From Nannocystis bainbridge (GTDB lineage Bacteria > Myxococcota_A > Polyangia > Nannocystales > Nannocystaceae), in the NCBI RefSeq assembly GCF_028368995.1, contig NZ_JAQNDL010000004.1, positions 628,001-692,000 on the forward strand: a stretch of 64,000 nucleotides of DNA, written 5' to 3'. The notes under the pieces were generated by a model. The model saw only the letters and a program-made list of their open reading frames with translations, made no database searches and was not told the DNA's origin. This document shows, piece by piece, positions 34,036-43,073 of the stretch. Made by a program: the position numbers and the translations under genes. Numbering within the stretch: the stretch's first letter is position 1; each line of letters begins with the position of its first letter.

Positions 34036-34713
34036 TCACGTCGGCGCTCGCGTGGCGGACGGATTGCCGTGCGTGAGCAGGCAGTGGCGCAGGCCCTCGC
34101 GCAGCGACGGCAGGCAGTGCAGGTCGCGGGCCGTGCGATCGAGGCCGGCGAGGGTCTGCGCGACGGGCGGGCTCACGCCGGTGATGATGGCGCGGCAGCC
34201 GACGAGCTTGACCGCGCGCACGAGCTGCAGGAGGTGATCGGCGGTGCCGGCGTCGACGCCCTCGACGCCGGTGAGGTCGACGAGCGCGGCGCGGGCCCGC
34301 GAGTCGACCACGCGCTGCAGCAGCGCGTCGGCGACCGCCAGGGCCCGCGCGCGATCGAGGGTGCCGACCAGCGGGACCGCGAGCACGCCGTCCCACACGT
34401 CGAGCACCGGCGTCGAGAGCTGGTGGATCTCGAGCCGCTGCGTCTCGATGAGCGCCAGCTTTTGCTCGATCTCCTGGTTGGCCTGCAGCAGCGCCGCGAG
34501 CACCCGGTCGCGCTCCTCGTGCGACGCCTTGAGCTCGGTGATGAACAGCCGCAGGCCCTCCTCGAGCATGCCGAAGGCGTCCTCGCGCGACTGCGAGAAG
34601 TGCTCGAGCGCGCCGTCGAACTCGCCGACCGAGGCCAGGCCGATGACGGCCATGATCCGGTCGAAGCGCTCCGAGTCGGTAGTCAGGGCCTCGTCGAGCT
34701 CACTGGTGGACAT
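34036..34713 (-). CDS. RsbR-type STAS-domain protein
   Basis: 225 residues. A helical N-terminal half (about 1-100; EEGLRLFITELKASHEERDR, LIETQRLEIHQLSTPVLDVW) is followed by a C-terminal STAS domain (VLAVPLVGTLDRARALAVAD, AALVDLTGVEGVDAGTADHL, LVGCRAIITGVSPPVAQTLA). This is the layout of RsbR/RsbS stressosome proteins; the usual phospho-Thr lies in the DLTGV-type loop. It overlaps the upstream STAS-like gene by 14 nt, so both are probably co-expressed and may form a stress-sensing complex. Confidence 0.88.
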   Translation of the reverse strand: MSTSELDEALTTDSERFDRIMAVIGLASVGEFDGALEHFSQSREDAFGMLEEGLRLFITELKASHEERDRVLAALLQANQEIEQKLALIETQRLEIHQLSTPVLDVWDGVLAVPLVGTLDRARALAVADALLQRVVDSRARAALVDLTGVEGVDAGTADHLLQLVRAVKLVGCRAIITGVSPPVAQTLAGLDRTARDLHCLPSLREGLRHCLLTHGNPSATRAPT

Positions 34714-35128
34714 GGCGACCTCCTCGGGCGGCGGTTTGCGCGGCGCGCAGGGCCTCGATCCAGCGGCGCGCCTCGGCCTCGTCGCGCACGAACGCCATCT
34801 CCGTGGGCTTGCCGGTGACGAGCCGGATCGCCCGGAACATCAGTGTCGCCAGCGAGCGCATGGCGAAGCTGGCCCCGTAGACCCCGACGCCCGAGACGGA
34901 GTGTTGCTTGTGCCACTCGCCGACGTGCTTGCGCGCGTCGGTGGGGATGCCGTCCATGCGCGTCAAGTCGGCCAGCAAGTAGCAGCGACCCTTCTCGGCC
35001 ATGATGTCGGCCAGCATCCCGTGGACGGTGTGCGCGACCGCCAGGTCGAACGGGCCGCGGACCTTGATATGCGCGAGGTCCTGCTCGCGCATGATCTGCA
35101 GGTGCTCGCTCGCGCTCGTGGTCGCCAC
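34700..35128 (-). CDS. SpoIIAA-like STAS protein
   Basis: 142 residues from a GTG. The sequence HIKVRGPFDLAVAHTVHGML, LLADLTRMDGIPTDARKHVG and HSVSGVGVYGASFAMRSLAT follows the STAS/SpoIIAA-like fold, with a long loop in place of the classical DSSG. It is the first gene of a two-gene unit with the RsbR-type protein; it probably modulates that protein or its partner. Confidence 0.75.
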   Translation of the reverse strand: MATTSASEHLQIMREQDLAHIKVRGPFDLAVAHTVHGMLADIMAEKGRCYLLADLTRMDGIPTDARKHVGEWHKQHSVSGVGVYGASFAMRSLATLMFRAIRLVTGKPTEMAFVRDEAEARRWIEALRAAQTAARGGRHVHQ

Positions 35129-35308
35129 CGCGAATAGCGTATCACGGGCCCGCCTTCGAGGGTCACGGGGCGCGCGGGCGCGCGGGCGCGCAGGGCCGCC
35201 GGGGGCCTCCGTGGGGCCGCGAGGATGGGGTCCGCCATGGTGCGCTCCCGCGGGTGGGCCGGCCCCGAGGCGGCCTCACGGGGAGGCGGTGATTGTGCCA
35301 GTCGAGGC

Positions 35309-36421
35309 TCAGGCCCGCGGGCGCGCGCCGGACTGCAGGCGTTCGAGGGCCTGCAGCAGCCCGGCGTCGCCGGGCGCGGGGAGCTGGACGCGGAACTCGA
35401 GGTACAGGTCGCCGACCTCACCGCGCGGCCCGGGCACGCCCTGGCGACGCAGCCGCAGCTTGTGGTCGGGGGCGCAGGCCGGCGGGATCCGGACGCGCAC
35501 CGTGCCGCGCGGCGTGACGACCTCGACGGCGTCGCCGCGGTAGAGCTCGAGCAGGGTGACGGCGACGGCGAGGTTCAGGTCGAGGCCGCGGCGGGTGAGG
35601 CCGGGCTCGGGGGCGACGCGAATGGTGACGCGCAGGTCGCCGGGCGGGCTGCCGGGTTCACCCTGGCCCGGCAGGCGGACCACCGCGCCGTCGCTCGTGC
35701 CGGCCGGCACCGCCACGTCGACGATCCGGCCGCCGACGCGCACCTGCGCGGTGCAGCCGACGACGGCGCGAGCCAGCGGGACCGTCACCTCGGCGCGGGC
35801 GTCTCGACCCATGCCTTCGTCGTCTTCGAGATCGTCGGACGCGTCGTCGTCGAGGTCGTCGTCGTCGTCATCGAGGTCGTCGTCGAGGTCGTCGTCGTCA
35901 TCATCGTCGAGGTCGTCGTCGTCGAGGTCGTCGTCGCCGGTCTCGTTGATTTTGTCGTCGATGTTCGCGTGTGCGTCGGCGCTGTCGTCGAGGCGGACCT
36001 CGCGGCCGCGCCAGATCCGCGCCAGGATGTCGTCGAAGACCGTGCGCCGGGCGTGCTTGAGGTCGTCGAACTCGAGGTCGCCGCCGCTCGCGGGCGGGGT
36101 GTGCTCGGCCGAGTCCCGGCGGGGGGCGGCCCACGGCGGGCCTGGCGGGCCGTCGTGGGGGCGCGAGCGGGCGGCGCGGGCTCGCTGCGGGTCGAAGCCG
36201 CGGGTCAGCGACAGCTCGCCGAACTCGTCGTAGAGGGCGCGCGTGCGGTCGTCGCCGAGGATCGTGTAGGCGTCGACGATCTCGCGGTAGAGCTCCTCGC
36301 TCCACGACCGGCCGCCGTTCACGTCGGGGTGGAAGCGGCGCGTCCGCTCGCGGTAGGCCCGCTTGATCGCGCGCGCATCGGCGTGGCGATCGATCCCGAG
36401 GACGACGTACAGGTCGCGCAT
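35309..36421 (-). CDS. CbpA-like (type II) J-domain protein with an acidic tract
   Basis: 370 residues from MRDLYVVLGIDRHADARAIK. The J domain occupies residues 1-70 with the HPD motif in FHPDVN. Zinc-finger Cys are absent, so it is type II. Residues about 160-202 are almost entirely Asp, encoded by repeated GTC on the plus strand (35815-35942). The C-terminal half is a DnaJ substrate-binding region (VTVPLARAVVGCTAQVRVGG, LYRGDAVEVVTPRGTVRVRI, PGPRGEVGDLYLEFRVQLPA). The true start is the J domain Met; an open frame extends upstream into a palindrome. Confidence 0.88.
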   Translation of the reverse strand: MRDLYVVLGIDRHADARAIKRAYRERTRRFHPDVNGGRSWSEELYREIVDAYTILGDDRTRALYDEFGELSLTRGFDPQRARAARSRPHDGPPGPPWAAPRRDSAEHTPPASGGDLEFDDLKHARRTVFDDILARIWRGREVRLDDSADAHANIDDKINETGDDDLDDDDLDDDDDDDLDDDLDDDDDDLDDDASDDLEDDEGMGRDARAEVTVPLARAVVGCTAQVRVGGRIVDVAVPAGTSDGAVVRLPGQGEPGSPPGDLRVTIRVAPEPGLTRRGLDLNLAVAVTLLELYRGDAVEVVTPRGTVRVRIPPACAPDHKLRLRRQGVPGPRGEVGDLYLEFRVQLPAPGDAGLLQALERLQSGARPRA

Positions 36422-36473
36422 CCGATCATGATAGCGCGGCGGGCGACCCGAGGCGAGCCCCCGCGGGTGGTTT

Positions 36474-36531
36474 CGACATGTCCCCGGGGACATGTCGACA
36501 TGGCGGGAAGTGCATGTCCCGAGGGACAGGC
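36474..36531. repeat. Perfect 24-bp palindrome plus second copy
   Basis: 36474-36497 is a perfect 24-nt inverted repeat with half CGACATGTCCCC. It is followed by a second copy (GTGCATGTCCC, GAGGGACAGG). It lies between the AraC gene end and the start of the upstream reading frame of the J-protein. Confidence 0.9.
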
Positions 36532-36544
36532 TATTCCCGCGACG

Positions 36545-37459
36545 TCACACCGGCGAGGCCAGGCCGCCGGTCTCCCGCAGGCGCCGCAGGTCGCGCGCCG
36601 GCGGGTCGCCGAACAGCCGGGTGTACTCGCGGCTGAACTGCGAGGCGCTCTCGTAGCCGACCCGGAAGGCCGCGCTGGTGGCGTCGAGCGCCTCGCTGAA
36701 CATCAACCGGCGGGCCTCCTGCAGCCGCAGCTGCTTCTGGTATTGCAGCGGGCTCATGGCGGTGACGGCCTTGAAGTGGTGGTGCAGCGAGGACGCGCTC
36801 ATGTGCAGCTCGCGGGCGAACTCGTCGATGCGCAGCGGCTCGGCGTAGTGCTGCTTGAGCCAGTCGATCGCGCGGGCGATCCGGCGCGCCTGGCCGTCGC
36901 CGGCGGCGATCTGGCGCAGCCGCCAGCCCTCGTCGCTCTTGAGCAGGCGGTAGGTCAGCTCGCGCACGGCCAGCGGCGCGAGCACGGCGATGTCCTCGGG
37001 CACGTCGAGCAGGCGCACCAGCCGGAGCACGGCGTCGAGCATCGCCGGGGTCATGGCGCTGAGGTAGAGGCCGCGACCCGGGCGCGGCTGGGCCGGCGGC
37101 GGCGGGCCGAGCTCGAGCAGCAGCTGCGCGAGCTCGGCGGGGTCGAGGTCGAGGCGCAGGCACAGGTACGGCGCGGCCGGGCTGGCCTCGACGACCTGGC
37201 CGGTGACCGGCAGATCGACCGTCACGACCAGGAAGCGCGAGGCGTCGTAGACGTGGACCTCGTCGGCCAGGTGCACGCGCTTGGTGCCCTGGGCGACCAC
37301 ACACAGCGCGGGCTCGTGCAGGAGGACCAGCGGCTCGCCGGGCCGCGCGGCGCGGATCAGCGACACGCGCGGGAGAGCGGTCGCGTGCACGCCGTCGCCA
37401 GGGGTGTGTCGCTGCAGATGAGCGGCCAGCTCGGCGGCCGCGGGCGCAGTCGTCGCCAT
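36545..37459 (-). CDS. AraC-family transcriptional regulator (AraC_N type)
   Basis: 304 residues. The N-terminal part (AARPGEPLVLLHEPALCVVA, QGTKRVHLADEVHVYDASRF) is the AraC_N sensing cupin typical of regulators next to short-chain dehydrogenases. The C-terminal double HTH is clear: PLRIDEFARELHMSASSLHH, HFKAVTAMSPLQYQKQLRLQ, EARRLMF and AAFRVGYESASQFSREYTRL. It is divergent from the SDR gene with a 175-nt gap and probably controls it. Confidence 0.92.
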   Translation of the reverse strand: MATTAPAAAELAAHLQRHTPGDGVHATALPRVSLIRAARPGEPLVLLHEPALCVVAQGTKRVHLADEVHVYDASRFLVVTVDLPVTGQVVEASPAAPYLCLRLDLDPAELAQLLLELGPPPPAQPRPGRGLYLSAMTPAMLDAVLRLVRLLDVPEDIAVLAPLAVRELTYRLLKSDEGWRLRQIAAGDGQARRIARAIDWLKQHYAEPLRIDEFARELHMSASSLHHHFKAVTAMSPLQYQKQLRLQEARRLMFSEALDATSAAFRVGYESASQFSREYTRLFGDPPARDLRRLRETGGLASPV

Positions 37460-37634
37460 CGACCGAGCGTACTCGTGGGCCTCGTGGGCGGCAAGGAGAG
37501 GCCGCCGTGGCGCCGCGGAGGATCGGGCAAGAGCCGGCGAGGAACTGGCTAACGCGGCCGTGGGCCCGCGTTTACGGTGTCTGCGTACCCGGCTCGCCCG
37601 CGGTGGGCGGCCGACAGAACGCAGGAGAATCATC

Positions 37635-38372
37635 ATGTCCGGAGTCGAGAACAAGGTCGTACTGATCACGGGCGCCAGCAGCGGCATCGGCGAGGCGACG
37701 GCCCGCCTGCTGGCCAGGCAAGGGGCCCGCGTGGTGCTCGGGGCGCGCCGCACCGAGCGGCTGGCGGCGCTCGCCGACGAGATCGCGGGCGACGGCGGAC
37801 AGGTCCGCTACCGCCAGCTCGACGTGACGCGCCGCGAAGACGTGGCGGCGTTCGTGGCGTTCGCGGTGGCGACGTTCGGCGGGATCGACGTGGTCGTCAA
37901 CAACGCGGGGGTGATGCCGCTGTCGAACCTCGAGGCGCTGAAGGTCGACGAGTGGGACCGCATGATCGACGTCAACATCCGCGGGGTGCTGCACGGGATC
38001 GCGGCGGCGCTGCCGGTGATGCAGCAGCAGAAGCGCGGGCAGTTCATCAACATCTCGTCGATCGGCGGCCACTACGTGGTGCCGACGGCGGCGGTGTACT
38101 GCGCGACCAAATTCGCGGTGCGGGCGATCTCGGACGGGCTGCGGCAGGAGGTCGGGGATGGCATCCGCGTCACCGTCATCTCGCCGGGGGTCACCGAGTC
38201 GGAGCTGGCCGACACCATCTCCGACCCGGCCTCGCGCGAGGGGATGAAGCAATTCCGCAAGGTCGCCATCCCGGCGGCCGCCATCGCCCGCGCGATCCAG
38301 TTCGCCATCGAGCAGCCGCCGGAGGTCGACGTCAGCGAGATGATCGTGCGACCCACGGCGAGCCCGCACTGA
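37635..38372 (+). CDS. Short-chain dehydrogenase/reductase (classical SDR)
   Basis: 245 residues. The cofactor motif ITGASSGIGEATARLL, VVVNNAG, the Ser in INISSIGG, and the Tyr-x3-Lys pair in AVYCATKFAV are all present. ATG 37635 has a GCAGGAG ribosome site. Close family members are the YdfG/YqjQ-like oxidoreductases paired with AraC regulators. It likely uses NADP(H); substrate unknown. Confidence 0.93.
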   Translation: MSGVENKVVLITGASSGIGEATARLLARQGARVVLGARRTERLAALADEIAGDGGQVRYRQLDVTRREDVAAFVAFAVATFGGIDVVVNNAGVMPLSNLEALKVDEWDRMIDVNIRGVLHGIAAALPVMQQQKRGQFINISSIGGHYVVPTAAVYCATKFAVRAISDGLRQEVGDGIRVTVISPGVTESELADTISDPASREGMKQFRKVAIPAAAIARAIQFAIEQPPEVDVSEMIVRPTASPH

Positions 38373-38555
38373 GGGCGGTCGATCGTGGGGCGTGAACGTC
38401 CGCGCGCTCGCGTCGATGCTGCCGCGCGGCTGCGGGCGGGGCGGGGGCCGCGGCGTGGTGGCGTCGCGGGGCTCGCCGCGGCGTGGCGCAGGTCCGGCGC
38501 GGCTCGAAGGGCGGCGCCGGGCGGACGGGCCCCGCGGTGCCATGGAGGCCGCGCC

Positions 38556-38906
38556 ATGCCCTACGTCGTCCGCATGACCCCCCTGCGCCGATCGATCGGC
38601 GCGTTGCTCGAATTCGTGGCGGCGATCCGCGGGCCGCGGCGCGCCGAGACCACCGCGTTCTTCCGCCGCTACGGGGTGCGCCACGAATCGTGGCACCTGC
38701 AGGACACGGGGCGCGGTCTGGAGGTGCTGGTGGTGACGCTGATCGACGCGCCGGCCGCGGCGGCGGACGCCTACGCGGCCAGCACCGGCGACTTCGAGCT
38801 GTGGTTCAAGGCGCAGGTGCTCGATCTGTCGGGCAACGATCCCAACGAATCACCGCTCGGCCCGCCGACGCTCGAGGTGTTCGCCTGGGACGAGGACGAG
38901 GGCTGA
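38556..38906 (+). CDS. Small alpha/beta-barrel protein, DUF6176-like
   Basis: 116 residues from MPYVVRMTPLRRSIGALLEF. Features such as ETTAFFRRYGVRHESWHLQD, LEVLVVTLIDAP and FELWFKAQVLDLSGNDPNE resemble small monooxygenase-like proteins of the DUF6176 group. No active-site residue is certain. Reading continues upstream without a stop, but the ATG here fits the fold. Confidence 0.65.
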   Translation: MPYVVRMTPLRRSIGALLEFVAAIRGPRRAETTAFFRRYGVRHESWHLQDTGRGLEVLVVTLIDAPAAAADAYAASTGDFELWFKAQVLDLSGNDPNESPLGPPTLEVFAWDEDEG

Positions 38907-38934
38907 GCGGCGGCCGATGGGGCAATGATTATAG

Positions 38935-38982
38935 ATGTCTCGATGGACATGTCCCTTCGGACATTGATAGGACATGCCCGGA
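38935..38982. repeat. GGACATGTCC-type palindromes
   Basis: Two units (ATGTCTCGATGGACAT and GGACATGTCCCTTCGGACAT) followed by a half unit GGACATGCCCGG. They lie between the DUF6176-like gene and the convergent membrane protein. Confidence 0.8.
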
Positions 38983-38998
38983 GCGGGAGGCGCGGGCC

Positions 38999-39607
38999 TC
39001 AGAACGCGAAGCCGAGGCTCGCCCCGTAGCTGCGAAGCTGCGGATCGTGGAGCGGCCCGATCCCTCGCCAGCGCAGGCGAGCCCCGGGTCGCAGGGCCAG
39101 GCCGGCCTGGATCTCGCGGAGGCGGCGCAATTGGGACCCGCGCACGCCCAGCAGCACCGCGCCGGTGACGATGGCCGCGCCACCGATCCCGGCCATCACC
39201 AGCGCCACGTCGCCGCCCTCGCCGAGGGTGAGGCCGATGTAGAGGCCGACGCCGAGCGGGGCGAAGCCGACGCCGAGCAGGGTGCCGCCGAGCTTGAGCC
39301 GGCGGCGATAGCGATCGTCGATGAACCGGGCGAAGCTCTGCACCCGGCTGTCGTCGTCGTCGTCCCCGTCGGCGCGGTCCTCGGCGCGGTCCTTCTCGTC
39401 GCCCTGATAATCGTCCCAGTACCGGCTCATGTCCTGGCCCAGTTCCACGCCGAGGCGGTCGGCGTATTGCCGCTCGGCCTCGAAATAGCGGGCGAGGGCG
39501 ACGCCGTCGTCGACGGGCGCGGGCGCGGGTGCGACGGCCGGCTGCGGCCCCTCGGGCGCGGGCGGGCCCTGGAGCTGCATCACGAGCAACAATAGGCGGT
39601 AATCCAT
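38999..39607 (-). CDS. Hypothetical membrane protein
   Basis: 202 residues from MDYRLLLLVMQLQGPPAPEG. The N-terminus is a weak signal-like helix, then a soluble acidic stretch (EKDRAEDRADGDDDDDSRVQ) and two transmembrane helices (LGVGFAPLGVGLYIGLTLGE, ALVMAGIGGAAIVTGAVLLG). No relative recognised. Confidence 0.7.
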   Translation of the reverse strand: MDYRLLLLVMQLQGPPAPEGPQPAVAPAPAPVDDGVALARYFEAERQYADRLGVELGQDMSRYWDDYQGDEKDRAEDRADGDDDDDSRVQSFARFIDDRYRRRLKLGGTLLGVGFAPLGVGLYIGLTLGEGGDVALVMAGIGGAAIVTGAVLLGVRGSQLRRLREIQAGLALRPGARLRWRGIGPLHDPQLRSYGASLGFAF

Positions 39608-39722
39608 GGCCGAGAGCATGCACGAGGTCGCGCCAGGGCGCGAGTGCGGGCTCGCCGCGACGCTGACCGCGTACCTGCTCGCGTGAGCCGGCGGCCGGCT
39701 CACGTATGCGTAGGCCCGCGCG

Positions 39723-41801
39723 TCAGTCCGGATCGCAGGCGCCGTCGCAGAAGGTCTCGACGATGCCCTCGCGGAAGAACTTGTCCATCGACGCGTTGGC
39801 GGCGGCGAGCTTGCGCGGGCCGCCGTGCGGGTCCTCGCCCTCGCGCATCGGCACGTTGAAGACCGGCTCCGGCGGCAGGCCGAAGTCGAACTCGACCATC
39901 GCCGAGCCGGCGTGGCTGCCCTCGACCTCCTCGAGGCCCCAGATCGAGCGATTGACGGGGCCCATGTTGGCGACGTCGCCGATGGCGCGGGCCATGAGGT
40001 GAGCGCCGAGCGTGGTGACCTGGTGGTCGGCGATGGCGACGTTGAGCAGGACGTCGTGGGCGGGGGTGTTCGGCAGCGGCTGGCGGATGTGGTGGCTGTA
40101 GCCGCTCGGCTCGGAGCGCTCCCACAGCATCTGCACCAGGCCGAGCACGACCTGGATGTCGATCGGGTCGGGGTAGGCGCCCTTGACGACGGCGAAGAAG
40201 TTGTCGAAGTCGACGCTGCGGTTGAGCAGGAGGTTGTACGGCTGGCCGGGCACGCCGAGCATGCCGCGGGTGACGTCGACCTGTACCGCCATCAGCGTGG
40301 CGCCGAAGATGCCGCCCTGGCTGTTGCCGAAGTAATAGGCGGACTCGGTGTCGAACATCGCCGGCTCGCCCTGGAAGGTCAGCGCCGGGTCGGTCGCGAA
40401 ATCGCCGAGCATCATGCGCGTGGCGAGCATGAAGTTGAGGATGCCCTGCTGGCCGCGGTCGGGCACCGCCGCGAATTGATGGAGGTTGCCGCCGAGCGCG
40501 CCGACGATGGTGACGAGGTCGTCCTCGGCCATGCCGACCCAATCGACGGCGAACAGGATGTAGTTGTAGTCCTCGGCGAACTGGCGGAAATGGCTGGCCT
40601 TGACCTGATCGCGGCTGCCGAGCAGGCCGTGGCCGTAGGCGACCGGGGCCGAGGGGGCCGTGAAGGCGCTGTACGGGATGAGGACGGTGAAGGGGTAGGT
40701 GGCGGTGCCGTTTTGCGTCGGCAGGCCGGCGTCGTCGAGGATCATGCGGCCGCCCGACTCGGGCTTGTCGAGGTAGAGCGGGACGGTCATCTCGCCCTCG
40801 ACGCACAGGGCGATGAGATCGTCGCAGTTCTCGACGACCGACGTGATCTCGTAGGCGGGCCCGGCAGCGCCGACCTGCGCCAGGGCGTCGTCGCGGATGT
40901 GCAGCAGGCGCTCGGTGGTGTTCTCGGTGCTGCTGACGGTGTAGTCCCACGCGACCTGCAGCTCGTCGCGGACCACGCCGACGGCCTCGAGGCGCGCGAA
41001 GATGTCGGCGTAGAGCGGGCGGCGGGCGTCGACCGAGGGGTCGTCGGCGAACGGGGTCAGGTCGCGCAGGGCGGCGAAGGCCGGCGAGGCGGGCAGCGGC
41101 TGGCCGCCGGCGTCGACGACGTTGCGCACGGCGTAGATCAGGCGGGCGCCGTCGCGCGGGCGCGTGACCGGGCGGATGAGCAGGGTGCGGCGCGCGTCGT
41201 CGCCGTGCGACATGTCGAGCTCGGTGAAGTGCGGCACGAGCTCGCCGGTGTCGACATCGAGGATGATGGTCGGGCTGTCGGGGGTGACGGAGATCTCGAT
41301 GCTCCACGGATCCGGCAGGCCGGTAATGGTGGCACCCGGCATGTGCACCATCCCGGGCAGGCCGCCCGAGAAGCCGTCGAGCTCGGCGAACACGTCGGTC
41401 TCGGGCCAGATCCCGCCGGTCGACTTGGGCAGCGATTGTTGCGGGAGGGCGACGCGGCGGCCGGTCGGGGTCGAATCATCGGCCTCGGTATAGACATTGC
41501 TCGGGAACGGGAACAGGCAATAATGGGGGTCGAGCGGGTCGCACTCGAGGGTCGGCCAGTCGACGACCGGGTCGGGCTCGGGCAACACGTTACCGGTGGT
41601 GTCGGTGGTGTCGCTGGTGTCGGTGCCCGAGGTGCTGGTGGTCGGGGCGGTGGAGCCGGTCGGCGTCTCGTCGGTGGTGGCGGCCGACCCCGTGGAGGTG
41701 CCGTCGGACGCGGACTCGCTGGCAGAATCGCCGCAGGCGCCGGTGAGGGCTGTGAGGGTCAGAGCGGCGAAGGTGGCTGCGAGCGGGCTTTTCCGGATCA
41801 C
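39723..41801 (-). CDS. Lipoprotein with alpha/beta-hydrolase-like core
   Basis: 692 residues. Lipoprotein signal with lipobox LTGAC (TALTGACGDS), then a Thr/Ser linker (about 25-70). The mature part is large and unique, with one feature of an alpha/beta hydrolase: the nucleophile-elbow-like GNSQGGIFG within ESAYYFGNSQGG, preceded by NYILFAVDWVGM (a strand-turn) and AYGHGLLGSRDQ. This family of large myxobacterial lipoproteins is common and of unknown function; a secreted esterase or peptidase is possible. Asp and His partners are not assigned. Confidence 0.83.
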   Translation of the reverse strand: MIRKSPLAATFAALTLTALTGACGDSASESASDGTSTGSAATTDETPTGSTAPTTSTSGTDTSDTTDTTGNVLPEPDPVVDWPTLECDPLDPHYCLFPFPSNVYTEADDSTPTGRRVALPQQSLPKSTGGIWPETDVFAELDGFSGGLPGMVHMPGATITGLPDPWSIEISVTPDSPTIILDVDTGELVPHFTELDMSHGDDARRTLLIRPVTRPRDGARLIYAVRNVVDAGGQPLPASPAFAALRDLTPFADDPSVDARRPLYADIFARLEAVGVVRDELQVAWDYTVSSTENTTERLLHIRDDALAQVGAAGPAYEITSVVENCDDLIALCVEGEMTVPLYLDKPESGGRMILDDAGLPTQNGTATYPFTVLIPYSAFTAPSAPVAYGHGLLGSRDQVKASHFRQFAEDYNYILFAVDWVGMAEDDLVTIVGALGGNLHQFAAVPDRGQQGILNFMLATRMMLGDFATDPALTFQGEPAMFDTESAYYFGNSQGGIFGATLMAVQVDVTRGMLGVPGQPYNLLLNRSVDFDNFFAVVKGAYPDPIDIQVVLGLVQMLWERSEPSGYSHHIRQPLPNTPAHDVLLNVAIADHQVTTLGAHLMARAIGDVANMGPVNRSIWGLEEVEGSHAGSAMVEFDFGLPPEPVFNVPMREGEDPHGGPRKLAAANASMDKFFREGIVETFCDGACDPD

Positions 41802-41957
41802 GCTTAAAGTCTCCCTCGTTCGGTCTTATCACAGCCCGCCGCAGGCCCCCGGGCGCGCCGGCGTGCGCTGACCCGGAGGCGTGACACCGCTGTGATTGCC
41901 GTGCGCTTCCGCGCGAGCCGGGCCGCGAGCCGCGAGCCGTGAATTGCGAGTCGGCGA

Positions 41958-43034
41958 TCAGGGGGCAGGCCGGCGCTGCCAGGGGGTCGTGACCGCGGCC
42001 AGCTCGGCGAACGAGATCCCCCAGGCTTTTGTGGCGTCGAGGGCGGCCGCGCGGCGCTGCAGGTCCTCGGGGGCCAGGGGCTCGTCCTGCGCCAATGCGA
42101 GGACGATCCATTCGTTGCTGCCGGGGCGGCGGACCACGTGGACCTGGGGGAACACCTCGGCGATGGCGTTCACGTGGACGTCGTAGCCGGTCAAATGGTG
42201 GATGTTGAAGGCCGCGGCGCCGCCGGGGCTGAGGCGCTGCTTGACGCGGCGGAGAAACCCGAGGCCGCGCAATTCCTCGGGCACGCCGGCGTTGTCGGTG
42301 CCAGGGGCGCCGGGGTCGAGGAAGGCGTCGAGCCAGATGATGTCGTAGGTGGGGCCCTCGCCGGCGATGAAGCGCACGGCGTCGTCGGTGAAGATGCCGA
42401 GGCGCGGGCCCGGGACCACGCCGAACCACTCGGCGGCCAGGCGCACGACCTCCGGGTCGATCTCGACGGCGTCGATGTGGGCCGCGGGCAGGCGCGAGTG
42501 GAACCAGCGGACCAGGGTGCCGCCGCCGAGGCCGACGACGAGCAGGCGCCGCGGAGCGTCGACGACCATGAAGGGCGCGGCCATGGCCTCGGCGTAGGCG
42601 TGGGCGGGCACGTCGGGGTCGGTGAGGTCGATGATGGTCTGCACCCACTCGTCGCCGCGCTTGCGCACGAACCCGAGGGTGCGCTTGGTGCCCTGCTGTT
42701 GCACGCGGATCTTCGAGAACGGCGAGGTCGCCTCGGCGAGCAGCTTGCGCCCGCGGACGCGCTCGGGCGCGACCGGGGCCGGCAAGGCGACGGCGGCGGG
42801 GGCGGCCACGGTCGGGGGGCTGGCGACCGGCGCCTCCTCGGCGGCGGGGCGATTGCATGCACCTGTCCCCGGGGACAGGGAGAGGACGGCGAGCAGGGAC
42901 GCGAGCGGGCCGCGGTGGACCGGCCGAGATGGACTTTGGTTGTCTGTCCCTCGGGACAGGTCGTGCCGATCACGAACGACGCGCGCGCCGGGGCGACGCG
43001 CGGGCGGAGAGGAGGGGTCGTCGAGGTCGCGCAC
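41958..43034 (-). CDS. Spermidine synthase-like methyltransferase-fold protein
   Basis: 358 residues. Residues about 100-320 match the SpeE-like fold: a Rossmann motif LLVVGLGGGTLVRW, acidic EIDPEVVRLAAEWFGV and DIIWLDAF. The N-terminus (ASLLAVLSLSPGTGACNRPA) reads like a lipoprotein or exported signal but contains a palindrome copy, so its start is uncertain. The polyamine-binding residues are not clearly all present. It may be an exported SpeE-like protein rather than a true spermidine synthase. Confidence 0.8.
   Translation of the reverse strand: MRDLDDPSSPPARRPGARVVRDRHDLSRGTDNQSPSRPVHRGPLASLLAVLSLSPGTGACNRPAAEEAPVASPPTVAAPAAVALPAPVAPERVRGRKLLAEATSPFSKIRVQQQGTKRTLGFVRKRGDEWVQTIIDLTDPDVPAHAYAEAMAAPFMVVDAPRRLLVVGLGGGTLVRWFHSRLPAAHIDAVEIDPEVVRLAAEWFGVVPGPRLGIFTDDAVRFIAGEGPTYDIIWLDAFLDPGAPGTDNAGVPEELRGLGFLRRVKQRLSPGGAAAFNIHHLTGYDVHVNAIAEVFPQVHVVRRPGSNEWIVLALAQDEPLAPEDLQRRAAALDATKAWGISFAELAAVTTPWQRRPAP
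42862..42959. repeat. Two palindrome copies within and around the SpeE-like gene 5' end
   Basis: A perfect 18-bp palindrome with half CCTGTCCCC lies at 42862-42879, and CTGTCCCTCGGGACAG at 42944-42959. Both belong to the dispersed family with CAGG/CCTG ends. The first is translated as part of the presumed signal peptide (LSPGTG). Confidence 0.8.
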
Positions 43035-43073
43035 GCGCGGATGGTAGCATCCGCGCGGGCCGGAGCGTCCGCT

